64,000 nucleotides of DNA from Candidatus Companilactobacillus pullicola (GTDB lineage: Bacteria > Bacillota > Bacilli > Lactobacillales > Lactobacillaceae): positions 27,298 to 91,297 of the forward strand of contig DXCM01000099.1 in the NCBI GenBank assembly GCA_019116025.1. The letters are read 5' to 3'. The translations under genes and the position numbers were made by a program. Shown piece after piece: positions 17,827-25,755 of this stretch. Under the pieces are notes generated by a model. It had not been told where the DNA came from and made no database searches. It saw nothing but the letters and a program-made list of their open reading frames with translations. Numbering within the stretch: the stretch's first letter is position 1; every line of letters starts with the position of its first letter.

Positions 17827-18564
17827 GTGATTGATATCTATGTTTGCGAGGATGATTCCAAACAGTTGAGTCAAGTTGTTGAGTATATTGAAAATTATCT
17901 CTTAATTGAGAATCTTGATATGAAGGTCAGAGTAGCCACGGATAACCCTGATGAGATTTTAGATTATTTGAAGAATACGGAAATCGATAAAAGCTTATAC
18001 TTCATCGATATTGACTTAGGTGAAGATAATATCAATGGGATTGAACTAGCAAGTGAGATTAGAAAAATTGATTTTGAAGGAAAAATTGTCTTTATCACCA
18101 GTCATTCAGAAATGGTTTTTCTAACTTTTAAATATCAAATTGAAGCGTTAGATTTTATCCTAAAAGATTATCCTGAGAAGATTCAAGGTCGCATTATCGA
18201 AGATATCGAACTCTGTAACAAACAATTTGAAGAGAGCGCATCCGATAGTGAAGATTACTATCAAATTAAAACGGGTGAATTGATAAGATCGATTAAAGTA
18301 AGTGATATCTTGTTCTTTGAAAGTTCGCCAGTACCACACAAAGTGATTGTACATTTGAAGGATGGACAATTTGAATTCTATAGTACGATTAAAAATATTG
18401 AAGCCGATAATGAACTATTTTTCAGATGTCATAAATCATATATAGTCAATGTTAATAACGTTGTTTCAGTAAACAGGCATGCTAGAGAAGCTACTATGAT
18501 TGATGGAGAAAAAGTTCTTTGTTCAGTAATGGGAAGTAGAACATTAGTTAAATTAAAAAAATAA
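17827..18564 (+). CDS. AgrA/ComE-like response regulator with LytTR DNA-binding domain
   Basis: A 245-residue regulator. The receiver domain starts IDIYVCEDD and has Asp61 in YFIDIDL as probable phospho-acceptor. The C-terminal half (about 140-245) is a LytTR domain, with FFESSPVPHKV and FFRCHKSYIVN typical. I start at GTG 17827 because GAAAGG at 17812-17817 is 9 bp before it; ATG codons at 17818 and 17821 are too close to that site. It forms a two-gene operon with the kinase and ends at its own terminator. Targets normally carry paired direct repeats; none was identified. Confidence 0.88.
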   Translation: MIDIYVCEDDSKQLSQVVEYIENYLLIENLDMKVRVATDNPDEILDYLKNTEIDKSLYFIDIDLGEDNINGIELASEIRKIDFEGKIVFITSHSEMVFLTFKYQIEALDFILKDYPEKIQGRIIEDIELCNKQFEESASDSEDYYQIKTGELIRSIKVSDILFFESSPVPHKVIVHLKDGQFEFYSTIKNIEADNELFFRCHKSYIVNVNNVVSVNRHAREATMIDGEKVLCSVMGSRTLVKLKK

Positions 18565-18594
18565 AACGTTGAATTTATCGACGTTTTATTTTTT
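18561..18594 (+). terminator. Terminator of the AgrC/A-like operon
   Basis: A stem ATAAAACGT / ACGTTTTAT is followed by a T run; it overlaps the stop codon of the regulator. Confidence 0.8.
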
Positions 18595-18696
18595 AATTGT
18601 GGTAAATGCTAATAACTAGAGAATTTCTATTTAAATGGATAATATAATCGATACTTCATATAGACTTAAAGAGTGCAATACAGGAAAAACAACGAT

Positions 18697-18738
18697 TTGT
18701 CAATCGAGTTTGACAAGTATTTCTAAAAGAATTTTGAT
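18697..18738 (+). promoter_or_regulatory. Candidate promoter with dyad over its -35 box
   Basis: TTGTCAA (18697-18703) and TTGACAA (18710-18716) form a perfect 7-bp inverted repeat. The right arm supplies a -35 TTGACA, and TTTGAT at 18733-18738 lies 17 bp downstream. A repressor bound at the dyad would block this promoter of the ABC exporter gene. The regulator is unknown. Confidence 0.45.
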
Positions 18739-18811
18739 TAACGCCTAGGTTGAAAAAATCTGAATTGTTATACTTAATAAATCAAGAGATTATTCGACGG
18801 GAGATTAATTA

Positions 18812-19576
18812 ATGATTGAAATTGAGGATTTAAGTAAAAATTACGGGGATAAGAAGGCTTTGCAGCATTTGAATCTCAAAATTAAATCAGGAGAAATCTT
18901 CGGATTTTTAGGTCACAATGGTGCTGGTAAATCGACTACAATCAAGAATTTAGTCAGTATTATTGAACCAACCAGTGGAGCCATCAAAGTTGACGGTCTA
19001 GATTTACAAGAACATCGCCAAGAAATAAAAGAAAAAGTTGCCTATGTTCCTGATACACCTGATATTTTTCTCCAATTAACGGCGGCGGAGTATTGGGATC
19101 TTTTGACATCAGCCTATAGTTTGTCAACGGCTGAAGTAGAGCAAAGACGTCAGGAGCTAGTAGCTTTATTCAATATGTCAGAACATGTCGATGAGACATT
19201 AGCCAGCTTTTCCCACGGTATGAGACAGAAGACAATCATAATAGGAGCACTATTGCCTGATCCCGATATTTGGATCTTGGACGAGCCCATGCAGGGATTA
19301 GATCCACAGGCGGCCTATGATTTAAAACAATTGATGAAAAAACATGCGGCTAAGGGTAAGACTGTTATTTTTTCAACACACAATTTAGACACAGCTCAAC
19401 AGCTATGCGATGAGTTAGCAATTTTGAAAAAAGGTGTTTTGATCTATAACGGTTCAGTACAAGATCTTTTAGATCAGAATAATGATGAATCACTTGAAGA
19501 AATATATTTGAAAATGGCAGGCCGTCAAAACGGTGCTGAATTAGTTGATGATATTGAAGGTGATATCCATGAATAA
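18812..19576 (+). CDS. ABC transporter ATPase
   Basis: A 254-residue ATPase with Walker A GHNGAGKST (34-42), C-loop FSHGMRQK and Walker B IWILDEPMQGLD. The His-Gly C-loop is a variant found in exporters paired with very large permeases. Its end overlaps the start of such a permease by 8 bp. A possible regulated promoter lies about 75-115 bp upstream. The substrate is unknown; EcsA-like roles have been described for distant relatives. Confidence 0.9.
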   Translation: MIEIEDLSKNYGDKKALQHLNLKIKSGEIFGFLGHNGAGKSTTIKNLVSIIEPTSGAIKVDGLDLQEHRQEIKEKVAYVPDTPDIFLQLTAAEYWDLLTSAYSLSTAEVEQRRQELVALFNMSEHVDETLASFSHGMRQKTIIIGALLPDPDIWILDEPMQGLDPQAAYDLKQLMKKHAAKGKTVIFSTHNLDTAQQLCDELAILKKGVLIYNGSVQDLLDQNNDESLEEIYLKMAGRQNGAELVDDIEGDIHE

Positions 19577-21146
19577 GGACCAATTCAAGAATCTGCTAGC
19601 CGTTAATTTGAGATTATTGAATCCTCAAGTAACGGATCGTTTGCGTAGAAAAGGTAAGAGTGGTGCCGAGTTAACCAATAGATTGAAAATGCAGTTTTGG
19701 CTCAATGGCCTAATATTCTTCCTTATTTACGGAATGGTGATGCTACCAATTAATTTAGCCGAATATCCTAATATGTTCACTTATTATGTTGTTCTGTTTG
19801 TTTTATTAGCCATTTCTCAAAGTATCTCTGGCATATACAGCGTGTTCTTTGCTGGCAAAGATTTGAACAATTATTTACCATTGCCCTTTAAGCAAAAAGA
19901 AATTTTTCTCAGTAAAGTAACTGTTGTTGCCATTAACGTTATACCGTTTATTTTTCCGTTATTTATAGCTTTCTTTTCAACCGCATGGCATGCTGGGGTT
20001 ATGATTCCAATTGCACTTTTGTTATCCCTAATAGCCTTTTGTATTGTTCTGACAATAATTTTGTTTGCTTGTGCGATTATTGTTTTTGCTTTAACTAAAA
20101 CTAGTATCTTTCGTAAACATCAAAAAATAGTTATGAACGGTTTAATGGCGGTTACTTTAGTAATTGCTATGGCCGGAATTCTTTTGGTAAATAATAGTGA
20201 TTACATGGCAGGGAAGCATCAAGCAATTAATCCAATTATGTTGCCACTTTTTAAAACCTTTGTAGAACCAATTTCAGTAATAAGTCTATTGAATTGGGCA
20301 GGGTTAATCATTGTATTGTTGATTTTAGGGTTTATTTTAAAACGTTCGATCTTACCTCATTTGGGTAGTCAATTGACAAGCATTAATTCACAGATGTTGT
20401 CGGCTTCTGGTAAACGTAAGCATGTTAATCGGAAGAACCTCAATGCTATTTTGGATGCTTATAATCGCCAAGTATTGAAAGAGTCGAACATGTTGTTGCA
20501 GGTACTTGTTAATTCAGTTGCATTACCTTTGATCTTCATCATCACTTTTGCTTTCACACAAATTCCTAACGACTTACCTTTGAAGTGGATGGGAGTTTTC
20601 TTCGTGGGTGGATTAGCCTTTAGTACTTTTACAACTAATTCAACGGCAGTAGTCGCTAATATGATTTCTCTAGATCGAGGTAGTTTAGAATTTGTCAGTT
20701 CATTGCCGATATCAATGAAACAGTATTTGAAACGTAAGTTTCTTTTAGGTTTTGTTTTTCAGCTGGTAATCAATTTGGCATTGATCATAGTAATGATAAT
20801 TGTCTGGAGATTGAACCTTTACTTGTCTTTAGCTATGATTCTCAGTACTATCTGGGGAACTTATCTAATTAGTTTGTACTATTTTAGTCGAGATTATCGC
20901 TTGCGTATAACAAATTGGACTAATGTTACAGAGTTATTTAATCGGGGCGGCGGGAACATGGCAATTGTTTTGAAGATGCTAATCGTCATGATTCTTAGTG
21001 TTGGTGTCATAGTGCTTTATAGCTTTTTAATTGGTACTGGTAAGCCAGCAGTTGTAGTTAATGGTATAGTTGCCTTTCTAATAATTGCTTTATCATTTAT
21101 AATGGTAGAACATTACCGTCAGAAGTTTTGGCAAAAATTTGAATAA
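19569..21146 (+). CDS. Large ABC exporter permease
   Basis: A 525-residue membrane protein with about twelve helices in two blocks separated by a basic segment near residues 265-310. This size and layout match double-size ABC-2 permeases that pair with one ATPase. The start ATG 19569 overlaps the ATPase stop region, with AAGGTGAT upstream. It is followed after 12 bp by the P-loop protein gene, so all three are probably one operon. Confidence 0.85.
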   Translation: MNKDQFKNLLAVNLRLLNPQVTDRLRRKGKSGAELTNRLKMQFWLNGLIFFLIYGMVMLPINLAEYPNMFTYYVVLFVLLAISQSISGIYSVFFAGKDLNNYLPLPFKQKEIFLSKVTVVAINVIPFIFPLFIAFFSTAWHAGVMIPIALLLSLIAFCIVLTIILFACAIIVFALTKTSIFRKHQKIVMNGLMAVTLVIAMAGILLVNNSDYMAGKHQAINPIMLPLFKTFVEPISVISLLNWAGLIIVLLILGFILKRSILPHLGSQLTSINSQMLSASGKRKHVNRKNLNAILDAYNRQVLKESNMLLQVLVNSVALPLIFIITFAFTQIPNDLPLKWMGVFFVGGLAFSTFTTNSTAVVANMISLDRGSLEFVSSLPISMKQYLKRKFLLGFVFQLVINLALIIVMIIVWRLNLYLSLAMILSTIWGTYLISLYYFSRDYRLRITNWTNVTELFNRGGGNMAIVLKMLIVMILSVGVIVLYSFLIGTGKPAVVVNGIVAFLIIALSFIMVEHYRQKFWQKFE

Positions 21147-21158
21147 GGGGATAAGGCC

Positions 21159-21647
21159 ATGTTAAGAGCAATCGTTATCGGTAGTCCAGGTTCTGGCAAG
21201 AGTACTTTTGCCCGTAAATTACGTGAGAAAACTGGATTGCCATTATATTATTTAGATATGTTGTGGCATAAGTCAGATCAAACGACTCATACTAAAGCGG
21301 AATTTGATGAAGCATTGCAACATATTTTGCAAAAAAATAAATGGATCATTGATGGAAATTATCAAAGAACTATTGAACAACGATTAAAGTATTGCGATAC
21401 AGTCTTTCTTTTGGATTATCCGGTGGAAGTCTGTTTGGAAGGGGCACAGTCACGAATAGGTAAGACACGTGAAGACTTACCATGGACAGAAACTAGTTTT
21501 GATCCCGAATTCAAACAATTTATAGAGAATTTTTCTCAAGACGAATTGCCTCAAATTTATACGTCAATCAACAAGTATAAGGATGAGGTAAACGTGGTTA
21601 TCTTCAAATCACGTGCTGAGGCTAATAATTATTTAGACCACATTTGA
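21159..21647 (+). CDS. P-loop NTPase, topology-modulation-protein (FlaR-like) family
   Basis: A 162-residue kinase-like protein starting with Walker A GSPGSGKST (8-16). The segments LPLYYLDMLWHK and WIIDGNYQRT are the marks of the small FlaR/adenylate-kinase-like group often named topology modulation protein. The actual phosphate acceptor is unknown. It is the last gene of the exporter operon; its stop lies inside the terminator stem. Confidence 0.82.
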   Translation: MLRAIVIGSPGSGKSTFARKLREKTGLPLYYLDMLWHKSDQTTHTKAEFDEALQHILQKNKWIIDGNYQRTIEQRLKYCDTVFLLDYPVEVCLEGAQSRIGKTREDLPWTETSFDPEFKQFIENFSQDELPQIYTSINKYKDEVNVVIFKSRAEANNYLDHI

Positions 21648-21663
21648 ATAATGTGGTTTTTTT
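21637..21663 (+). terminator. Terminator of the exporter operon
   Basis: A stem ACCACAT / ATGTGGT is followed by seven T residues; it starts within the last codons of the P-loop gene. Confidence 0.82.
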
Positions 21664-21678
21664 ATTGCTATAAATCAT

Positions 21679-21715
21679 ATATACAGTTACACTGTATATA
21701 GTTGAACTGTATATA
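21679..21715 (+). promoter_or_regulatory. PadR operator overlapping the promoter
   Basis: ATATACAGT (21679-21687) and ACTGTATAT (21691-21699) form a perfect 9-bp inverted repeat with a 3-bp spacer. A third half-site ACTGTATAT follows at 21706-21714. The promoter lies within: -35 TTACAC (21687-21692) and -10 TATATA (21710-21715), 17 bp apart. This is the expected layout for self-repression by the PadR protein encoded 17 bp downstream. Confidence 0.75.
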
Positions 21716-21731
21716 GAGAGGAGATTACTCT

Positions 21732-22040
21732 ATGCGAAATAAAAATTTACCTCTAACCGAAACAGTTTATTATATTTTGTTAGTTCTAAACCATCCACTC
21801 CATGGGTACGGTGCAATTCAAGAGATTGATCAGTTAAGTAATGGGGATGTCAAAATAGCTGCTGGAACTATGTATGGTGCTATTGAAAACCTATTAAAAC
21901 TACGATGGATTAAAGAAGTCCCCAGCCAAGACAAACGTCGGCGAGTTTATCAAATAACTGAAGATGGTAAGAATATTCTGAGTTTAGAAACACAAAGAAT
22001 GCAGCAACTAGTTAAAGTAGCAAATAAATTTGGATATTAG
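21732..22040 (+). CDS. PadR-family transcriptional regulator
   Basis: A 102-residue winged-helix protein of the short PadR class. LNHPLHGYGAIQEI and GTMYGAIENLLKLRWIKEV are the DNA-binding helix and following wing, with RRVYQITEDGK at the wing tip. It is the first gene of a two-gene operon with a DUF2812 membrane protein, a very common pairing in Firmicutes. A dyad operator over its promoter indicates autorepression. The inducer is unknown. Confidence 0.93.
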   Translation: MRNKNLPLTETVYYILLVLNHPLHGYGAIQEIDQLSNGDVKIAAGTMYGAIENLLKLRWIKEVPSQDKRRRVYQITEDGKNILSLETQRMQQLVKVANKFGY

Positions 22041-22052
22041 AGGTCAATTGTG

Positions 22053-22694
22053 ATGAGAAAATTTAAATTATTTCTATCTTTAAAAGCAGAAGAAAAATGG
22101 ATTAATCTAGTTCAGGAAACGGGTTATCGTTTAGTTAAGGTCAATCCGTTTTTACATATTTATACATTTAAAAAATTAAATTCGGAATCGGATTTTAATC
22201 CATATACGCGCATCGATTTTCACAACGAAAATATGAATACTAATAAGTACTTAGACTATGTAACAATGTTTTCAGATAGTGGTTGGAAATTGGTGTATGG
22301 AAGTCGTCATGGTGGGGCACAGTATTTTCAACAAAAGAATGCTCAATCACCGAGAGATATTTTTTCAGATCTAGAGTCTAAAAATTTACCACGAAAGCGA
22401 TTCATGGATTTTGCGATAACTTATGCAATCTTATTTTTTGCCGATCTTTTTGTTCTTATACAAGCAGGATATTTCAGCTGGAGAAATTTATTCGATCTTA
22501 AAAATTGGTATTTAACACCAGGTCTATGGAATATGCAGGGAAGTATGTTTTGGAAAGCTTTCTTATTTGAAACGCCATTTGCTTTGCTACGGTCAGTCTT
22601 TTTCTTATTCTTTTTGGCTATGGGGATCTATTATATTTTAAAAGCTATCGTAAATGGTAATGATGTTAGAGACAGTTTAATTAATAACAAGTAA
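22053..22694 (+). CDS. DUF2812 membrane protein
   Basis: A 213-residue protein with an N-terminal soluble domain (the DUF2812 pattern, ending in a DSGWKLVYGSRHGGAQYF segment) and two C-terminal membrane helices (about 118-140 and 175-205). It follows the padR gene by 12 bp. In this family the protein is usually controlled by its PadR partner and is thought to act in membrane stress, but no activity is known. ATG 22053 is favoured over GTG 22050 by spacing to AGAGG. Confidence 0.82.
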   Translation: MRKFKLFLSLKAEEKWINLVQETGYRLVKVNPFLHIYTFKKLNSESDFNPYTRIDFHNENMNTNKYLDYVTMFSDSGWKLVYGSRHGGAQYFQQKNAQSPRDIFSDLESKNLPRKRFMDFAITYAILFFADLFVLIQAGYFSWRNLFDLKNWYLTPGLWNMQGSMFWKAFLFETPFALLRSVFFLFFLAMGIYYILKAIVNGNDVRDSLINNK

Positions 22695-22702
22695 ATTAAT
22701 GT

Positions 22703-22732
22703 AAAGATATTAATTGATAAGTTAGTATCTTT
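22703..22732 (+). terminator. Weak hairpin after the DUF2812 gene
   Basis: A 12-bp stem (AAAGATATTAAT / GTTAGTATCTTT, with G-U pairs) lacks a proper T run. It may slow transcription or act as a partial terminator. Confidence 0.35.
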
Positions 22733-22760
22733 GAAAAAACGCATACAAGTGTAGTTTAAT
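22731..22760 (+). promoter_or_regulatory. Candidate promoter of the aldo/keto reductase gene
   Basis: TTGAAA (22731-22736) and TTTAAT (22755-22760) are 18 bp apart, about 20 bp before the AGGAGG ribosome site at 22769-22774. Confidence 0.4.
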
Positions 22761-22781
22761 TAATAGTAGGAGGAATTTATT

Positions 22782-23591
22782 ATGAAATTTAAGACATTAA
22801 GTAATGGTGTTTCAATTCCTATGCTAGGTTTTGGAACTTATCGTATTGACAACGCTGATATTCCAGCTGCTATCCAAGGTGCTTTGGATGCCGGTTACCG
22901 TCATTTTGACTGTGCACACATTTATGGCAATGAAGCTGCTATTGGTAAAGCCTTTAAGGACGCTGGCGTTAAGAGAGAAGATCTCTTCATCACATCAAAG
23001 GTTTGGAATGCTGACCAAGGTTACGACAAGACATTGGCTGCTTTTGAACAAACACTAAAAGATCTTCAAATGGATTATCTAGATCTTTACCTAATTCACT
23101 GGCCAAATGAAGAAGACTTCAATTTGACATTGGATACATGGAAAGCTTTGGAAACACTTTATGATCAAGGTAAAGTTAAATCTATTGGTGTATCAAACTT
23201 CTCTGAGAAACAACTTAAAGAAGTCTTCGACATGGCAAAAGTTAAACCTATGGTTAACCAAATCGAACGTCACCCATACAAGACACAAGTTGAATTGGGT
23301 AAATTCGATGAGGAAAATGGTATTGTTAACGAAGGTTACTCACCAATTGGTCACGGTCACTTTATTCTTGAAGATCCAACAATTAACAAGATTGCTCAAG
23401 CACACAACAAGACAGCTGCTCAAGTTGTATTGCGTTGGCACATTGACACAGGATATGTTGTCTTTCCTAAGTCATCAAAGGTTGCTCGTGTGAAGGAAAA
23501 CTTTGATATCTTTGATTTCAGTCTTACAGATGATGAAATTGAAGCTATCAACGGTTTGAACAAAGATGAACATCTTAACTATGATAAATAA
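22782..23591 (+). CDS. Aldo/keto reductase
   Basis: A 269-residue NADPH-dependent reductase with a complete catalytic tetrad: Asp43, Tyr48 (HIYGNE), Lys73 (TSKVW) and His106 (LIHWP). The cofactor end carries FPKSSKVARVKEN. Length is normal for the 2,5-diketogluconate-reductase-like group. AGGAGG precedes the ATG. Codon choice looks more biased to common codons than in its neighbours, hinting at high expression. It is similar in type to the aldo/keto reductase at 62.2 kb but has no LysR box. Confidence 0.93.
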   Translation: MKFKTLSNGVSIPMLGFGTYRIDNADIPAAIQGALDAGYRHFDCAHIYGNEAAIGKAFKDAGVKREDLFITSKVWNADQGYDKTLAAFEQTLKDLQMDYLDLYLIHWPNEEDFNLTLDTWKALETLYDQGKVKSIGVSNFSEKQLKEVFDMAKVKPMVNQIERHPYKTQVELGKFDEENGIVNEGYSPIGHGHFILEDPTINKIAQAHNKTAAQVVLRWHIDTGYVVFPKSSKVARVKENFDIFDFSLTDDEIEAINGLNKDEHLNYDK

Positions 23592-23599
23592 GTAATTCA

Positions 23600-23657
23600 A
23601 AATAGCTCTCGAATACTACACGAATGAAAAAATTTGTATAGTGTTTGAGGGCTATTT
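23600..23657 (+). terminator. Long hairpin after the aldo/keto reductase gene
   Basis: A 26-bp stem with G-U pairs runs from AAATAGC (23600) to GCTATTT (23657). It lacks a long T run but is the obvious transcript end. Confidence 0.65.
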
Positions 23658-23702
23658 GATTTGTGCTATCATGAAAAGATGATTTCCACAGAGGGAGAAG
23701 TT

Positions 23703-24524
23703 ATGGCAATTAAATTAGTAGCATTTGATATGGATGGAACCTTTTTAAATGATAACAATACATACAATCACCAACGTTTTAGTAAAATTTTTCAGCAGTT
23801 ACGAGCTAAAAATGTTCGCGTAGTAGCGGCCAGTGGTTCACAATATCAGCGTTTGCAGGATCAATTTTCAGAATTCAAAGAGGAAATGGACTTTGTTTCT
23901 CAAAATGGTGCTGCCGTTTATAGTAATAATCAGCCACTATTAATTCGTGCTATGCCGCAAGAGGCCGTTACGGCTACTTTGAATGTAATCAATCAACAAT
24001 TTGATGCGACTGATATTGTTGAACATTTAGTAGTTGGTGTTAAATCAGCTTATGTTGACCAATCAATTTCTCAGGCTTCATATGATTTGACTTATCATTA
24101 CTACAATCATTTGCGACGAGTTACGGACTTAGCTACGATCACACCACAACGCCTGCAAGATCAAGTTACGAGTATTGGAGTGACCTTTGGTGAGCATGTG
24201 GACTTTGATGTCATGATGAACAATTTACGTCAATCATTGCCAAGTGGTCTCTCAAGTCAAACTTCGGGTTATAACACGGAATTAATTAGTGAAAGTACCG
24301 TTAACAAGGCCGCTGGTCTGCACGAATTACAGGATAAATACAATATTGCCGATGATGAGATCATGACTTTTGGCGATAACGAAAATGACCTAGGGATGTT
24401 GACATTGACGCCTTATGGTTATGCGATGGATAATGCAGTTGCTTCAGTCAAGGCACAAGTCGATCACTTCACCGATTCTAATAATGATGAGGGCGTTCTC
24501 AATATTTTAGAGCAAATAATATAG
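23703..24524 (+). CDS. Cof-type HAD-IIB phosphatase
   Basis: A 273-residue haloacid-dehalogenase-like phosphatase. Motif I is DMDGT (Asp9, Asp11), motif II VAASGSQ, and motif IV GDNENDLGML near the C terminus. The cap domain lies between. Members usually hydrolyse sugar phosphates or nucleotide phosphates. GAGGGAGAAG precedes ATG 23703, so the longer upstream frame is not used. It is one of three such phosphatases in the window. Confidence 0.9.
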   Translation: MAIKLVAFDMDGTFLNDNNTYNHQRFSKIFQQLRAKNVRVVAASGSQYQRLQDQFSEFKEEMDFVSQNGAAVYSNNQPLLIRAMPQEAVTATLNVINQQFDATDIVEHLVVGVKSAYVDQSISQASYDLTYHYYNHLRRVTDLATITPQRLQDQVTSIGVTFGEHVDFDVMMNNLRQSLPSGLSSQTSGYNTELISESTVNKAAGLHELQDKYNIADDEIMTFGDNENDLGMLTLTPYGYAMDNAVASVKAQVDHFTDSNNDEGVLNILEQII

Positions 24525-24613
24525 CAATACTATTTGTAAATTTTTATAAGAAATTCGAGCTACTCTATTTTTGTGTAACATGAGATAATATCGCGCAAGG
24601 ATGGAATAAAAAA

Positions 24614-25348
24614 ATGAAAAAAATACTCGTAGTTTTAATTGCTTTAATATTTGTTTTACCCTTAGCTGCTTGTCAAACTTCAGCAGCAAACTCCAGCAAT
24701 ACTAGTGATATCAAGAGAAACGCTAATAGTTGGAATAAAGTGATAAAAGATTTGGAAGTTGTCACAACCGATAATACTGGAAATGATCGTGGACTAATAG
24801 CACGTTCAATGAAAGAATTAAACGGTGCTAACCAGTCAGTGATCCAGGGAACAGTATATAATTTGTCAAAATTGAATAATCCTAATAACGCTGCTTATAC
24901 CAAAGCAACAATCGTGGTTGATAAAGTTATTAATGGTAAGAAATCTTTAAAGGGTAAGAAAATTACTCTCGTATTGAACGGTGGGGTGACTACTACTAAC
25001 CGTTGGTACAAAGATCAAAACCAGACCAGAGAAGCAGAGCACGACATCTTAGTACAGTACTCTCAAGCTCCGTTACCTAAAATTGGTTCTAAGATAATTG
25101 TCGGTATTTCACCTATAGAAAAGAAAGAACCAACTACTTATATGCAGACAATCAAGCAAAATAAATTAGCAAGATCAACTACTTATGATTTGAACATGCC
25201 AGCGTTTAACTATTGGATCAAAAATTCTGATGACAAAGATTATCATTTAAATAATCCTCAAGCTGATGCCAGATTGAAGGCTAATCCCAAGATGGCTAAG
25301 GATATTAAGAACTTAACCGATGAATTGAATCAGAAGTATAATAAATAA
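24614..25348 (+). CDS. Lipoprotein of unknown function
   Basis: A 244-residue lipoprotein. The signal peptide ends in lipobox LAAC with Cys20. A serine/asparagine-rich spacer follows, then a domain containing VIQGTVYNLSKLN and two lysine-rich strands, which recalls OB-like or DUF4430-type extracellular folds but is not recognised with certainty. AAGGATGG precedes the ATG. It stands alone. Confidence 0.78.
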   Translation: MKKILVVLIALIFVLPLAACQTSAANSSNTSDIKRNANSWNKVIKDLEVVTTDNTGNDRGLIARSMKELNGANQSVIQGTVYNLSKLNNPNNAAYTKATIVVDKVINGKKSLKGKKITLVLNGGVTTTNRWYKDQNQTREAEHDILVQYSQAPLPKIGSKIIVGISPIEKKEPTTYMQTIKQNKLARSTTYDLNMPAFNYWIKNSDDKDYHLNNPQADARLKANPKMAKDIKNLTDELNQKYNK

Positions 25349-25411
25349 AATTAGAATCTAGTCATGATATTGACTAGCTATCTTCCATATTATGCGAATC
25401 GCATGTTTAAT

Positions 25412-25526
25412 CTAACAAGACCGATTTTTTGAATGCTATCGGCCCTTTTATTGCGAGTCTAAGTGAGTTGCTCTAAGTGCGAGAATATTAGATAGAGCGC
25501 CACTTGAGCAGGCTCGGTTTTGTTAG
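25412..25526. repeat. Imperfect palindromic element A, left of the exopolysaccharide operon
   Basis: Outer arms at 25412-25424 and 25514-25526 match in 12 of 13 positions (CTAACAAGACCGA against TCGGTTTTGTTAG). Inside lie a CCGAT/ATCGG hairpin and a longer stem pairing AAGTGAGTTGCTCTA with TAGAGCGCCACTTG. A terminator follows 26 bp later. It could be a structured RNA or a small palindromic repeat. The GCTCGGTYTT stretch is shared with the element at 29361. Confidence 0.6.
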
Positions 25527-25552
25527 GAATATGTTAATTGTAAAAAATTAGT

Positions 25553-25594
25553 AAACCAACTGCAGAGCTATCTTTGCGGTTGGTTTTTGTTTTA
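25553..25594 (+). terminator. Terminator after palindromic element A
   Basis: A stem AACCAAC / GTTGGTT with inner GCA-TGC pairs is followed by a T-rich run. No gene precedes it within 200 bp, so it may end a small RNA that includes element A or the lipoprotein transcript. Confidence 0.7.
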
Positions 25595-25755
25595 TAATGA
25601 GCAAAATAGTTTAAAAAATAGTTAATTTATGGTATTTTAATTCGATTTAGTTTTCCTAAATTCAGTAAAAACTTCTTTGACAACACATTAAAGTTGTTGT
25701 TAACTAGGTTGATTGGAATTAACAGATAATATTTTTATAAATGAGGATGGAATGA
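25595..25755 (+). promoter_or_regulatory. Promoter region of the exopolysaccharide operon
   Basis: Contains TTGACA near 25678, overlapped by a short dyad ACAAC / GTTGT, but the -10 match 17 bp later is weak. The start of the first gene lies about 75 bp downstream. Confidence 0.35.

Noticed and set aside
18635..18748. 37-codon frame with two cysteines before the ABC exporter, considered as a signal peptide of the AgrC/A pair
   Set aside because: No ribosome site, it lies after the terminator of the pair, and it runs through a likely promoter dyad.
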